In this document: piece by piece, positions 14,333 to 22,848 of the stretch
Numbering within the stretch: the stretch's first letter is position 1
Layout: each line of letters opens with the position of its first letter
Source of the DNA: Solirubrobacterales bacterium
GTDB lineage: Bacteria; Actinomycetota; Thermoleophilia; Solirubrobacterales; Solirubrobacteraceae
Reading direction: 5' to 3'
Length of the DNA stretch: 34,033 bases
NCBI GenBank assembly: GCA_027451345.1
Contig: DAIDJO010000007.1
Location: 1 to 34,033 of the forward strand
Made by a program: the position numbers and the translations under genes
Notes under the pieces: model-generated
Seen by the model: the letters and a program-made list of their open reading frames with translations, nothing else
Databases searched by the model: none
What the model was told of the DNA's origin: nothing

Positions 14333-14955
14333 TGGTGATCGCGATCGACGGTCCCGCGGGCGCGGGCAAGTCGAGCGTCGCTCGGGGCGTGGCGGCGGCG
14401 CTCGGCTTCACATATCTGGACACGGGCGCGATGTACCGCTGCGTCGCCCTCGCCAGCCTGCGCCGCTCCCGGCCGCCGGGCGAGCTGGCGGAGCAGATCT
14501 CGCTCGACCTCGGTCGCCGGGTCCTGCTCGACGGGGAGGACGTCACCGAGGCGATCCGCGCCCCGGAGGTCTCCGAGCGCGCCTCGCAGGTGGCGGCGGA
14601 CCCGGCCGTGCGCCGGGCGATGGTCGCCGAGCAGCGACGGATCATGGCCCACGGTGACTGGGTGGCGGACGGCCGCGATATCGGCACCGTCGTGGCCCCG
14701 GACGCCGCGCTCAAGGTGTTCCTCACCGCCGACCCGCGGGAGCGCGCGCGTCGCCGCGCCGCCGAGATGGGCGCCGATCCGGAGACGGTGCTGGCCGAGC
14801 AGATGATCCGCGACGAGCGTGACCGCAACCGCCCGGAGTCGCCCCTGCGGGCGGCCGAGGGCGCCGTCCAGCTCGACACGACCGGGCTGACGCTCGAGCA
14901 GGTCGTCGAGCGGGTCGTCGCCCTCGCGCGGAGCGAGCGGGCGGCGGCCCGCTAG
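14332..14955 (+). CDS. cmk: (d)CMP kinase
   Basis: A 207-residue nucleoside monophosphate kinase phosphorylating CMP and dCMP. GPAGAGKSS (7-15) is the P-loop, FTYLDTGAMYR the conserved substrate block, and VADGRDIGTVVAPDA the CMP-binding segment. The RERARRRAAE and RDERDRNRPESPL stretches form the lid. It is slightly shorter than the usual 220-230 residues because the NMP-binding insert is compact. It is coupled to aroA by TGATG; aroA-cmk linkage is common in bacteria. The usual plsC is not found between cmk and der. The TAG stop forms part of the predicted der promoter. Confidence 0.95.
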   Translation: MVIAIDGPAGAGKSSVARGVAAALGFTYLDTGAMYRCVALASLRRSRPPGELAEQISLDLGRRVLLDGEDVTEAIRAPEVSERASQVAADPAVRRAMVAEQRRIMAHGDWVADGRDIGTVVAPDAALKVFLTADPRERARRRAAEMGADPETVLAEQMIRDERDRNRPESPLRAAEGAVQLDTTGLTLEQVVERVVALARSERAAAR

Positions 14956-14958
14956 GCT
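14953..14958 (+). promoter_or_regulatory. -10 box (TAGGCT) for der
   Basis: TANNNT hexamer 9 nt before the der ATG at 14968. Its TAG is the cmk stop codon, the same arrangement as at aroH-hisC. Predicted +1 is about 14965. Confidence 0.55.
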
Positions 14959-14967
14959 CGAAGCGCC

Positions 14968-16326
14968 ATGAAGGTCGCGATCGTCGGATACCCGAACGTC
15001 GGGAAGTCATCGCTCGTCAACCGGCTCAGCGAGTCGCGCGAGGCGGTCGTCCACGCCCAATCGGGCGTGACGCGCGACCGCAAGCAGATCGACACCGAGT
15101 GGAACGGGCGTGCGCTCACCCTGATCGACACCGGCGGCGTCGACCTCGAGGAGCGTGATGACCTCGCCCGCCAGATTCAGCAGCAGTCGCGCGAGGCGCT
15201 GGCCGAGGCCGACATCGCCGTGCTCGTCGTCGACGCCCGGGCCGGCGTGCGGCCCGGTGATCTCGACATGGCGGATCTCCTGCGCCGGGTGACGATTCCC
15301 GTGATCGTCGCCGCCAACAAGGTCGACTCCGTCAAGGACCTCTCGCTCGCCTACGAGTTCCACCAGCTCGGCCTCGGTGAGCCGATCGCGGTCTCCGCGG
15401 CACAGGGACTCGGGACCGGGGACCTGCTCGACCGGGTCGTCGAGCTCGGGCCGGACGAGGATCGGGAGCCGTCGACCGAGGATCCGATCCGCCTGGCCCT
15501 GATCGGCCGGCCGAACGTCGGGAAGTCCTCGCTCGTCAACCGCTTCCTCGGCTCCGACCGCGTCATCGTCTCCGACGTGGCCGGAACCACCCGCGACGCG
15601 ATCGATCTGCCGATGACCTTCGAGGGCCGTCAGATCGTGCTCGTCGACACGGCCGGCCTGCGCCGCCAGGCGAAGGTGGGGGAGTCGCTCGAGTACTACA
15701 CGGCGCTGCGCTCCCAGCGGGCCGCCGAGCGCGCCGATGTCGCACTCGTCGTCTGCGATGCGACCGAGGGCGTGACCTCGCAGGACTTTCGCGTCGCCGA
15801 GATGGCGATGAAGTCGGGCTGTGCGACCGCGCTCCTGCTGAACAAGTGGGACCTGCCGGTCGAGCAGGGCGGCGTCGGTCCCGACCAGCTCGACCATGAG
15901 CGCATCCGGGTCAACCGCAAGCTCCGGCTCCGTCCGCGCGTGTTGACGGTGAGCGCCAAGACCGGCCGCAACGTCGAGCGGGTGCTCGTCGAGTCGGTCG
16001 GACTCGCCGACCGCAGCCGTGGACGGATCCCCACCTCCCAGCTGAACCGTTTCATCTCGGACGTCGTGGCCCAGCGGCAGCCGCCGTCGAGCAACAACCG
16101 CCGGCACGGCAACCAGCGGCTGAAGCTCATCTACATGACCCAGACCGGCGAGCGGCCACCCCGCTTCTCGATCCAGGTCAATTCGCACGCGCTTGTCACG
16201 CGTGACTACGCCTACTACCTGGAGAACCGTATGCGCGAGCGCTATCGCATGGAGGGCATTCCGCTGATGATCGACTTCGTCGAGCGCAGCGAGCGTCGAG
16301 GCCGGTACTCTTCCCGCGATGTCTGA
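14968..16326 (+). CDS. der: ribosome biogenesis GTPase Der (EngA)
   Basis: A 452-residue tandem-GTPase protein needed for 50S subunit maturation. The first G domain has GYPNVGKSS (7-15), DTGG (54-57) and NKVD (117-120). The second has GRPNVGKSS (180-188), DTAG and NKWD (292-295). The C-terminal KH-like domain includes [16 protein letters not shown] and a final GIPLMIDF, both standard for Der. Length is typical. The last 8 bases overlap the metK start, leaving no room for a leader RNA there. The basic tail after [18 protein letters not shown] is short and ordinary. Confidence 0.97.
   Translation: MKVAIVGYPNVGKSSLVNRLSESREAVVHAQSGVTRDRKQIDTEWNGRALTLIDTGGVDLEERDDLARQIQQQSREALAEADIAVLVVDARAGVRPGDLDMADLLRRVTIPVIVAANKVDSVKDLSLAYEFHQLGLGEPIAVSAAQGLGTGDLLDRVVELGPDEDREPSTEDPIRLALIGRPNVGKSSLVNRFLGSDRVIVSDVAGTTRDAIDLPMTFEGRQIVLVDTAGLRRQAKVGESLEYYTALRSQRAAERADVALVVCDATEGVTSQDFRVAEMAMKSGCATALLLNKWDLPVEQGGVGPDQLDHERIRVNRKLRLRPRVLTVSAKTGRNVERVLVESVGLADRSRGRIPTSQLNRFISDVVAQRQPPSSNNRRHGNQRLKLIYMTQTGERPPRFSIQVNSHALVTRDYAYYLENRMRERYRMEGIPLMIDFVERSERRGRYSSRDV
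16306..16311 (+). promoter_or_regulatory. -10 box (TACTCT) for metK, leaderless
   Basis: TANNNT hexamer 7 nt before the metK ATG at 16319, with +1 predicted at 16318. It lies within the last codons of der. Confidence 0.55.
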
Positions 16327-17530
16327 CAGCGAGTTCCTCTTCACCTCGGAGTCGGTCACCGAGGGCCACCCCGACAAGGTCGCCGACCAGATCTCCGACG
16401 GCGTCCTCGACGCCGTGCTGCGTGACGATCCCGACGCCCGCGTCGCCTGCGAGACCCTGGTGAACACCGGTCTGGTGGTCGTCTCCGGCGAGATCACGAC
16501 GAGCACCTACGTCGACATTCAGGAGGTCGCGCGTCAGACGATCCGCGACATCGGCTACACCGACGCGAACTTCGGCTTCGACCACCAGACCTGTGCGGTG
16601 ATCAGCACGATCGACAAGCAGTCCCCGGACATCGCCCGGGGCGTCGACCGGGCCTACGAGGTCCGGGTCGCCTCCGGGGACGAGTACGACCTCGCCGGCG
16701 CCGGCGATCAGGGGATGATGTTCGGCTACGCATCCAACGAGACGCCGGAGCTGATGCCGCTGCCGATCTCCCTCGCCCACCGGCTGGCGCGGCGGCTCGC
16801 CGAGGTGCGCAAGAGCGGCGCGCTCGGCTACCTCCGGCCCGACGGGAAGACCCAGGTGACCGTTCGCTACCTCGACGGTCGCCCGGTCCAGATCGAGAAG
16901 GTCCTCATCTCCAGCCAGCACGCGGAGGGGACCGAGGCCCACATCCGTGAGGACGTCTGGGAGCAGGTGGTCCTCCCGACCCTCCCCGACCTCTACGACC
17001 CGGCCGAGCTGCGCGAGAACTTCCTGGTCAACCCGACCGGGCGCTTCGTGATCGGCGGTCCGATGGGCGACTGCGGGCTGACCGGGCGCAAGATCATCGT
17101 CGACACCTACGGTGGCTTCGCCCGCCACGGCGGCGGCGCCTTCTCGGGCAAGGATCCGTCGAAGGTCGACCGCTCGGCCGCCTATGCGGCCCGTTACGTC
17201 GCCAAGAACGTCGTCGCCGCCGGCCTCGCCGACCGCGCCGAGGTGCAGGTCGCCTACGCCATCGGCGTCGCCCGCCCGGTGTCGCTGATGGTCGAGACGT
17301 TCGGCACCGAGAAGATCGGCCGGGGGCGCATCCTCGAGCTGATCACCGAGCACTTCGACCTGCGCCCGGCCGCGTTCCGCCAGTACCTGCGGCTGCACCG
17401 GCCGATCTACCAGCAGACCGCGGCCTACGGTCACTTCGGGCGCGACGAGCCCGATTTCACCTGGGAGGCGACCGACAAGGCTGACGCGCTGCGGGAGGCG
17501 GCCGGGCTCGCCGCCGCCGTCGGTGCGTAG
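16319..17530 (+). CDS. metK: S-adenosylmethionine synthase
   Basis: A 403-residue methionine adenosyltransferase making SAM from methionine and ATP. Signatures are [12 protein letters not shown] (16-27, with H17 and D19 at the phosphate and metal site), [12 protein letters not shown] (127-138) and the P-loop-like [19 protein letters not shown]. Length is normal. The start lies inside the end of der (8-bp overlap, different frame), so no SAM riboswitch can precede it. Expression either reads through from der or comes from the leaderless promoter inside der. Its product feeds methyltransferases encoded nearby (rsmB, rlmN), although that is a general cell need. Confidence 0.98.
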   Translation: MSDSEFLFTSESVTEGHPDKVADQISDGVLDAVLRDDPDARVACETLVNTGLVVVSGEITTSTYVDIQEVARQTIRDIGYTDANFGFDHQTCAVISTIDKQSPDIARGVDRAYEVRVASGDEYDLAGAGDQGMMFGYASNETPELMPLPISLAHRLARRLAEVRKSGALGYLRPDGKTQVTVRYLDGRPVQIEKVLISSQHAEGTEAHIREDVWEQVVLPTLPDLYDPAELRENFLVNPTGRFVIGGPMGDCGLTGRKIIVDTYGGFARHGGGAFSGKDPSKVDRSAAYAARYVAKNVVAAGLADRAEVQVAYAIGVARPVSLMVETFGTEKIGRGRILELITEHFDLRPAAFRQYLRLHRPIYQQTAAYGHFGRDEPDFTWEATDKADALREAAGLAAAVGA

Positions 17531-17566
17531 GCCGCGCCGGCCGCCACCGCGCTCTGGGACGCCCGG

Positions 17567-19771
17567 GTGATCGCGCGCGTCATCCCGCTGACGCAGACGC
17601 GCGCGATCCGAGGGCTGTTCGATTACCGCCTCCCGCCCTCGGCGACCGCGGAGGAGCTCCGCGTGGGCTCGCTGCTGCGCGTGCCGTTCGCCGGACGGAC
17701 GATCGCCGCCGTCGTCGCGCAGACGGCGACGGTGTCCGAGCTCGCGCCGGAGCGGCTCGCGACCGCGCTCGCCGTCCTGCCGGCGCGCCTGCCCGCGGAC
17801 CTTGTCGAGCTCGCCGTCTGGATCGCCGACGAGTACTGCTCGACGCCGGCCCGCGCCCTGCAGGTGCTGCTCCCCGCCGGCGCCACCCGGGGCCTGCAGG
17901 AACGGCGGGCGCTCGTCGCCGCGATCACCGACGCCGGCCGGTCCGCGCTCGGCGACGGCACCCGCCTCACCGCGGCCCAGCGCGCCGCGCTCACGGCGCT
18001 CGCCGCGCACGGCCCGACCACGGCCGCGCCGCTCGGCACCGCGACCCTCCGCCGCTTGGAGGGTCGCGGTCTCGTGAGCGTGGCGCTCGAGGTGCAGCGC
18101 CGGCCCGCGCGAACCCACTCGGTCTCGTCGATCGCGGCGGCGCCTCCGCCGCTGACCGCCGAGCAGGCGGCCGCGCTGGGACCCATCGCCGCCGCGCTGG
18201 CGCCGTCGGCCGATGGGGCCGCCGGCGCCGAGGGTGAGGACGGCCGCGGATCCGCCCGGGAGTTCCTGCTCCACGGTGTCACCGGCTCGGGCAAGACCGA
18301 GGTCTATCTGCGGGCCGCCGAGGCGACGCTCGCGGCGGGACGGACGGTGATCATCCTCGTGCCCGAGATCGCGCTCACGCCGCAGGCCCTCGCCCGCTTC
18401 TCGGCACGCTTCGGGGACATCGTCGCCGTGTTGCACTCCGGGATGAGCGACGGCCGGCGCCACGACGAATGGCTGCGCCTGGCCCGGGGCGAGGCGCGGG
18501 TCGCGGTCGGGGCGCGCTCCGCCGTGTTCGCGCCGCTCCCCGACATCGGCCTGATCGTCGTCGACGAGGAGCACGAGAGCTCGTACAAGCACGAGGGCGA
18601 CCCCCGCTACGACGCCCGCACGGTCGCGGCCCGGCGGGCGCGGGTGCACGGCGCCGTGCTGGTGGTGGGGAGCGCCACCCCGCGCCCCGAGTCGGTGTAC
18701 GCGTCCAGACGGCTGCTCATGCGCGCGCGGGTCGACGGCCGGGGACTGCCGGCGGTCGAGATCCTCGACATGCGCGGCCGGCACAACCCGCTGCATCCCG
18801 ACACCCGCCTCGCGCTCGCCGACTGCCGGCACGCGGGCGGCAAGGCGATCGTGCTGCTCAACCGCCGGGGGTGGTCGAACTTCCTCTCGTGCGGTTCGTG
18901 CGGGCGCGTGTGGATGTGCCCGAACTGCGAGGTCGCGCTCGTCCTGCACCGGGCCGGGGGGCACGTCGCCTGCCACCACTGCGGGCACCGCGAGCGCGTG
19001 CCCACGACCTGCCCGGACTGTGGCTCGGTCTCGGTGGCACGCCACGGCGCGGGCACGGAGCGGCTCGAGCACGAGCTCGTCGCGGCGCTCGCGGCGCCCG
19101 AGTTCCCGGTGCTGCGCCTCGACGCCGACACCGCCGGCCACGACGCGCGGGCACGGATCCTCGAGCGCTTCCACGCCGCCCCCTCGGGGGTGCTGATCGG
19201 CACCCAGATGGTCGCCAAGGGCCATGACTTCGCCGACGTCGGCCTCGGCGTCGTGATCGACGCCGACCAGACGATGCGCTTCCCGGACTTCCGGGCCGAG
19301 GAGCGCACGTTCGCCCTGATCACCCAGTTGGCGGGTCGCACCGGCCGCGCCGGCCGTGCCGCCGGCCGCGTGCTCGTCCAGACGATGGAGCCCTCCGCCC
19401 GCCCGATCGTCCTCGCGGCCCAGCACGACTCCGAGACGTTCGTCCGTGGCGAGCTGCGTCGGCGCAAGGCGCTCGGCTACCCGCCGTTCGCCACCCTGGT
19501 GCGGGTCATCTGCGCGGCGCTCGAGGCCGACGGCGCCTTCACGGCCGCCGATGCCCTGCGCGCCCGGGTCCTTGCCGCCGGGGCGGCGGACCTCGCCGTG
19601 CTCGGCCCGGCTCCGCTCTTCATGCTGCGCGGGAAGGCCCGCTACCAGCTCGTCGTCCGGGCGCTCGACCGGGCGACCGCGGTGCGCGCGGTGCGCGAGG
19701 CGGTGGACGCGGTGGTGGCCGACCGCGCCCTGCGCGAGGTGGCGCTCAGCGTGGACGTCGATCCGCAGTGA
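17567..19771 (+). CDS. priA: primosomal protein N' (replication restart helicase PriA)
   Basis: A 734-residue protein with the N-terminal 3'-DNA-binding domain (IPLTQTRAIRGLFDYRLP), a superfamily 2 helicase core with Walker A GVTGSGKT (237-244) and DEEH (333-336), and eight zinc-binding cysteines (442, 445, 451, 454, 469, 472, 482, 485) inserted in the second RecA lobe. Motif VI reads LAGRTGRAGR. PriA reloads the replisome at stalled forks. As I recall, PriA in several well-studied actinobacteria has lost its ATPase motifs, whereas this copy looks catalytically complete. The GTG start follows metK by 36 bp with no obvious promoter or Shine-Dalgarno. Confidence 0.95.
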   Translation: MIARVIPLTQTRAIRGLFDYRLPPSATAEELRVGSLLRVPFAGRTIAAVVAQTATVSELAPERLATALAVLPARLPADLVELAVWIADEYCSTPARALQVLLPAGATRGLQERRALVAAITDAGRSALGDGTRLTAAQRAALTALAAHGPTTAAPLGTATLRRLEGRGLVSVALEVQRRPARTHSVSSIAAAPPPLTAEQAAALGPIAAALAPSADGAAGAEGEDGRGSAREFLLHGVTGSGKTEVYLRAAEATLAAGRTVIILVPEIALTPQALARFSARFGDIVAVLHSGMSDGRRHDEWLRLARGEARVAVGARSAVFAPLPDIGLIVVDEEHESSYKHEGDPRYDARTVAARRARVHGAVLVVGSATPRPESVYASRRLLMRARVDGRGLPAVEILDMRGRHNPLHPDTRLALADCRHAGGKAIVLLNRRGWSNFLSCGSCGRVWMCPNCEVALVLHRAGGHVACHHCGHRERVPTTCPDCGSVSVARHGAGTERLEHELVAALAAPEFPVLRLDADTAGHDARARILERFHAAPSGVLIGTQMVAKGHDFADVGLGVVIDADQTMRFPDFRAEERTFALITQLAGRTGRAGRAAGRVLVQTMEPSARPIVLAAQHDSETFVRGELRRRKALGYPPFATLVRVICAALEADGAFTAADALRARVLAAGAADLAVLGPAPLFMLRGKARYQLVVRALDRATAVRAVREAVDAVVADRALREVALSVDVDPQ

Positions 19772-19777
19772 CGCCAA

Positions 19778-19783
19778 TAGACT
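19778..19783 (+). promoter_or_regulatory. -10 box (TAGACT) for def, leaderless
   Basis: TANNNT hexamer 7 nt before GTG 19791, with predicted +1 at 19790-19791. It supports GTG 19791 as the def start and its N-terminal extension as real. Confidence 0.6.
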
Positions 19784-19790
19784 GGGAGCC

Positions 19791-20426
19791 GTGAGCGACG
19801 CGCTGGAGCAACGTCAGGAGGACGCCGCCACCGCCCCGGCGGAGGCGGCCGAGATCGAGTCCGTGGAGGAGGTCGAGGACGACGTTGCGGAGCTCGATCC
19901 CGAGGTCGTGGCCCGGCGGGACGCGGCGCTCGCCCACGTCCGCAAGTTCGGCGATCCCGTCCTGCGGACGAAGGCGCGGGCCGTCGAGCGCTTCGACGAG
20001 GCGCTGCGCGACGAGGTGCGCCGCATGGGCCTGCTGATGGACGACGCGCTCGGCATCGGCCTGGCCGCGACCCAGGTGGGCGTGCTGCACCGGCTCCTCG
20101 TCTACCGCGTGCAGTCGGGCGCCCCGCTGGCCGCCCTCGCCAACCCGGTGATCGAGTGGTCCTCCAAGGAGGAGGAGATCGCCGAGGAGGGCTGTCTGAG
20201 CCTGCCGACGGTCCACGTCGAGGTGGAGCGACCGGTCCACGTCCGCGTGCGGGCACAGGACGAATACGGCGAGCCGATCCTGATCGAGGCCTCCGGCCTG
20301 GAGGCGCGGGTCATCCAACACGAGCTCGACCACCTCGACGGCGTGCTGATCCTCGACCGCACGCCGCGCGATCAGCGCAAGAGCGCGATGCGGGCCCTGC
20401 GCGAGTGGCGGGAACGGCACCCCTGA
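19791..20426 (+). CDS. def: peptide deformylase
   Basis: A 211-residue metalloenzyme that removes the N-formyl group from nascent proteins. The three motifs are GIGLAATQ (88-95), EEGCLSLP (132-139) and QHELDHLDG (176-184), giving metal ligands C135, H177 and H181 and general base E178. The catalytic fold starts near residue 48 (HVRKFGDPVLRTKA). The first 45 or so residues are an acidic, Glu/Ala-rich extension not found in typical deformylases. The leaderless-type promoter right before GTG 19791 argues the extension is translated; the alternative is an internal start. It is followed by fmt, the enzyme performing the opposite reaction on initiator tRNA. Confidence 0.94.
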   Translation: MSDALEQRQEDAATAPAEAAEIESVEEVEDDVAELDPEVVARRDAALAHVRKFGDPVLRTKARAVERFDEALRDEVRRMGLLMDDALGIGLAATQVGVLHRLLVYRVQSGAPLAALANPVIEWSSKEEEIAEEGCLSLPTVHVEVERPVHVRVRAQDEYGEPILIEASGLEARVIQHELDHLDGVLILDRTPRDQRKSAMRALREWRERHP

Positions 20427-20427
20427 G

Positions 20428-20451
20428 CCCGAGCAGGGGCGGCGGCTCGGG
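20428..20451 (+). repeat. hairpin between def and fmt
   Basis: CCCGAGC (20428-20434) pairs perfectly with GCTCGGG (20445-20451) across a 10-nt loop, just after the def stop and 9 nt before the fmt GTG. No U-tract follows. It could attenuate or stabilise the transcript, or be a chance product of base composition. Confidence 0.4.
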
Positions 20452-20460
20452 ACGCGCGAC

Positions 20461-21282
20461 GTGAGGACGGTCTACCTCGGCACATCCGCGTTCGCCGCGG
20501 CGGTCCTGCGCCACCTGCACGAGTCGCCGCACCGGCCGGCGCTCGTCGTCAGCCGGCCCGATCGTCCACAGGGCCGCGGCCGCCGGCTCACGCCGCCGCC
20601 CGTCGTGGTCACGGCGCGCGAGCTTGGGCTCGACACCCATCAGCCGGAATCGGTCAACGACGCCGAGTCGATCGAGCGGATCGACGCCGCCGGCCCGGAG
20701 GTCCTGATCGTCTGCGCGTTCGGGGCGCTGATCCGGGAGCCGCTGCTCTCGCGCCACCCGATCCTGAACGTCCATCCCTCGCTGCTGCCCCGCTGGCGGG
20801 GCGCGGCGCCGATCGAGCGCGCGATCCTCGCCGGGGACGCCGAGACCGGCGTCTCGATCATGCGCCTCACCGCCGGCCTTGACAGCGGTCCCGTCTGCCT
20901 GCAGGCGCGCGTCCCGATCGCGCCGGAGGACGATTACGGCGCCGTTGCCGCCCGGCTCGAGCGCCTCGGCGCCGAGCTGCTCGTGCGGGCGCTCGACGAG
21001 CGTCCGCCGTGCGTCGAGCAGGACGAGCGGGGCGTGACCTATGCGGAGAAGCTCACCGCCGAGGATCGACGGATCGACCCCGACGAGCCGGTCGAGCGGC
21101 AGGTCCGTCGCATCCGCGCCCTGAGCCCGCACATCGGCGCCTACCTCGAGCAGGCCGACGGCACCCGGCTCGGCGTCTGGGAGGCGCGAGCGGCGGGGGG
21201 CCGCCTCGAGCTGCTCACGGTGCAGCCGCCCGGCCGGCGCCCCATGGCGTGGGCCGAGTACGAGCGGGGACACCGCCCGTGA
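20461..21282 (+). CDS. fmt: methionyl-tRNA formyltransferase
   Basis: A 273-residue enzyme that formylates Met-tRNA(fMet) using 10-formyltetrahydrofolate. The catalytic triad aligns with the E. coli enzyme: N103 and H105 in LNVHPSLLPRWRGAAPIERAI, and D141 in LDSGP. GTSAFAAAVLRHL at the start is the Rossmann-like nucleotide region. The protein is shorter than the usual 305-320 residues; the C-terminal tRNA-binding barrel appears compact but present (VRRIRALSPHIGAYLE onward). GTG 20461 has neither Shine-Dalgarno nor TANNNT box, so it probably depends on def translation. The stop overlaps the rsmB start (GTGA). Confidence 0.94.
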   Translation: MRTVYLGTSAFAAAVLRHLHESPHRPALVVSRPDRPQGRGRRLTPPPVVVTARELGLDTHQPESVNDAESIERIDAAGPEVLIVCAFGALIREPLLSRHPILNVHPSLLPRWRGAAPIERAILAGDAETGVSIMRLTAGLDSGPVCLQARVPIAPEDDYGAVAARLERLGAELLVRALDERPPCVEQDERGVTYAEKLTAEDRRIDPDEPVERQVRRIRALSPHIGAYLEQADGTRLGVWEARAAGGRLELLTVQPPGRRPMAWAEYERGHRP

Positions 21283-22583
21283 GCGTCGCTCCCGCCCGCC
21301 GTGCCGCCTACGGGGTCATCCGCCGGGTCTCCGAGCAGGGGGCGTTCGCCGATCGCGCGCTCCACGGCGCGGTGGCGGACCTCTCCCCGCGCGACCGCGC
21401 CCTGGCGATGACCCTCGCCTACGGGACGGTGCAGCGCCGCCGGACCCTCGACCATCTCCTCGCCGGGTTCGTCTCGCGCCCGCTCGAGCGCCTCGAACCG
21501 TCCGTGCTCGCCGCCCTGCGGCTCGGCCTCTTCCAGCTCGTCTTCCTCGGCGGCGTCACGGATTACGCCGCGGTCAACGAGAGCGTCGAGCTCGCCAAGG
21601 CGGAGAGCCGGGGCGGCGGACAGCTCGTCAACGCAGTGCTGCGGCGGGCCGCGCGGGAGGGTGCGGCGCAGCTGGCGTCACTGGATGACCGGACGCCGCA
21701 GCGGGCGGCGGTCCTGCACTCGGTCCCCGATTGGCTGGCCGAGATGTGGTGGCGCGAGCTCGGCCCCGAGGCGGCTCGCGCGCTGCTTCAGAGCGTCAAC
21801 ACGCCGGCCGAGTCCGCGTTGCGCGTCAACCTGCTGCGGGCCACGCCCGAGGAGGTGCTCGCCGCGCTGCCGGCGGGCAGCGCGGCGCGTCCGGCGCCCG
21901 CCTGGGTGCGGCAGCCCGGGTTGCCCGAGCTCCCCGACGTGCTCGTGCTCGACGGCGCCTTTGACGCGTTCGGCTCCGAGCTCTTCGCCCGCGGGGCCGT
22001 GATGCCGCAGGCGCGCGGCTCGGCCGTGGTCGCGCGGACGCTCGCCCCGGTGGCCGGGGAGCGGGTGCTCGACCTCTGCGCCGCGCCCGGGGGCAAGACG
22101 ACGCACCTCGCGGCGCTCATGGGGGGCGCGGGCGAGCTGGTCGCCGTCGAGGCGCACCCCGGCCGGGTCCGCGCGCTCGAGGAGACCTGTCAGCGCATGG
22201 GCGCCGGGCACGTCTCGGTCCGCTGCGCCGACGCGCGGACCTTCACCGACCCGCGCCCGTTCGACCGCGTCCTCGTCGACCCTCCGTGCAGCGGGCTCGG
22301 GACCCTCCAGGCCCGCCCCGACCTGCGCTGGCAGCCGAGCCGGGGGCAGGTCGTGCAGCTCGCCGCCCGGCAGGCGGAGCTCCTGCGCGCCGGCGCGCTC
22401 GCGCTGAGGCCCGGCGGGACGCTCGTGTACTCGGTCTGCACGATCAGTCGCCGGGAGGCCGACGAGGTCGTCGACGCCTTCCTGGCCGAGGCGACGGGCT
22501 TCACGGCGGACGGCCGATGGCAGCTGCTGCCGAGCGTCGAGGGCACCGACGGCTTCTTCATCGCCCGCCTCCGGCGGGCGTAG
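21279..22583 (+). CDS. rsmB: 16S rRNA (cytosine-967-C5)-methyltransferase RsmB
   Basis: A 434-residue protein. The N-terminal 140 residues form a NusB-like RNA-binding domain (AYGVIRRVSEQGAFADRAL, AVNESVELAKAESRGGGQLVNAVLRR). The rest is a Rossmann-type m5C methyltransferase with LDLCAAPGGKTTHLA (SAM binding), VDPPCSGLGT (C337, motif IV) and YSVCTISRREADEVV (C387, motif VI, catalytic nucleophile). The def-fmt-rsmB order is widespread in bacteria and supports this specific call over other m5C enzymes. The GTG start overlaps the fmt stop. Frame continuation upstream lies within fmt and has no homology. Confidence 0.94.
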   Translation: MSVAPARRAAYGVIRRVSEQGAFADRALHGAVADLSPRDRALAMTLAYGTVQRRRTLDHLLAGFVSRPLERLEPSVLAALRLGLFQLVFLGGVTDYAAVNESVELAKAESRGGGQLVNAVLRRAAREGAAQLASLDDRTPQRAAVLHSVPDWLAEMWWRELGPEAARALLQSVNTPAESALRVNLLRATPEEVLAALPAGSAARPAPAWVRQPGLPELPDVLVLDGAFDAFGSELFARGAVMPQARGSAVVARTLAPVAGERVLDLCAAPGGKTTHLAALMGGAGELVAVEAHPGRVRALEETCQRMGAGHVSVRCADARTFTDPRPFDRVLVDPPCSGLGTLQARPDLRWQPSRGQVVQLAARQAELLRAGALALRPGGTLVYSVCTISRREADEVVDAFLAEATGFTADGRWQLLPSVEGTDGFFIARLRRA

Positions 22584-22593
22584 GCGCTCCCGT

Positions 22594-22599
22594 TAGAGT
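22594..22599 (+). promoter_or_regulatory. -10 box (TAGAGT) for the zinc-ribbon gene
   Basis: TANNNT hexamer with predicted +1 at 22606, where ATGTG offers an ATG (22606, wrong frame) and a GTG (22608, zinc-ribbon frame). It lies 11 bp after the rsmB stop. Confidence 0.5.
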
Positions 22600-22607
22600 G
22601 CAGAGAT

Positions 22608-22835
22608 GTGGACGATATGCAGGCGATCATGGGGCCCGAGTGCCCCAGCTGCCACGAGCCCTGGCTGCGCCCGAGCGCGCTGCCGGGCCGCTACCGCTGC
22701 CTGTACTGCATGCGCCGCTACGAGCTGCAGTCCGTCTGCCCCAACTGCGGCGAGCACTCGACGATCGTCCGCATGTCGACGACGGCGATCGTCGTGTGCA
22801 ACCACTGCCACGGCAGCATGCTGAAGCCGCTATGA
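22608..22835 (+). CDS. small double zinc-ribbon protein (75 aa), function unknown
   Basis: A 75-residue protein with four CxxC pairs: C12/C15 (CPSC), C31/C34 (CLYC), C44/C47 (CPNC) and C64/C67 (CNHC), enough to bind two zinc ions as two rubredoxin-like ribbons. I do not recognise a named family. Ribbons of this sort occur in RNA- or ribosome-associated proteins and transcription factors. The GTG frame is chosen over the overlapping ATG frame because only it gives the regular cysteine pattern. It lies between rsmB and rpe with 13 bp to the rpe start, so it may be the first gene of the rpe-rib transcript. In-frame ATGs at residues 4 and 8 are alternative starts. Confidence 0.8.
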   Translation: MDDMQAIMGPECPSCHEPWLRPSALPGRYRCLYCMRRYELQSVCPNCGEHSTIVRMSTTAIVVCNHCHGSMLKPL

Positions 22836-22848
22836 CGGGTGCGGCGCC

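Noticed and set aside
15000..15540. Near-repeat around 14998-15018 and 15529-15539 (GGGAAGTC-type segments)
   Set aside because: These encode the two homologous P-loops of Der, an expected internal duplication of the protein rather than a DNA repeat.
16200..16319. SAM riboswitch before metK
   Set aside because: der coding sequence overlaps metK by 8 bp, and no aptamer-like motif is visible.
16196..19777. 1193-codon open frame on the minus strand across metK and priA
   Set aside because: Antisense frame of GC-rich genes with G/C at third positions. Its product is low-complexity Arg/Gly/Ala/Asp-rich with no domains, while metK and priA on the other strand are unmistakable.
22606..22824. 72-codon ORF from ATG 22606
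   Set aside because: Shifted frame of the zinc-ribbon gene; it loses the regular CxxC spacing, while the GTG 22608 frame gives four CxxC pairs.
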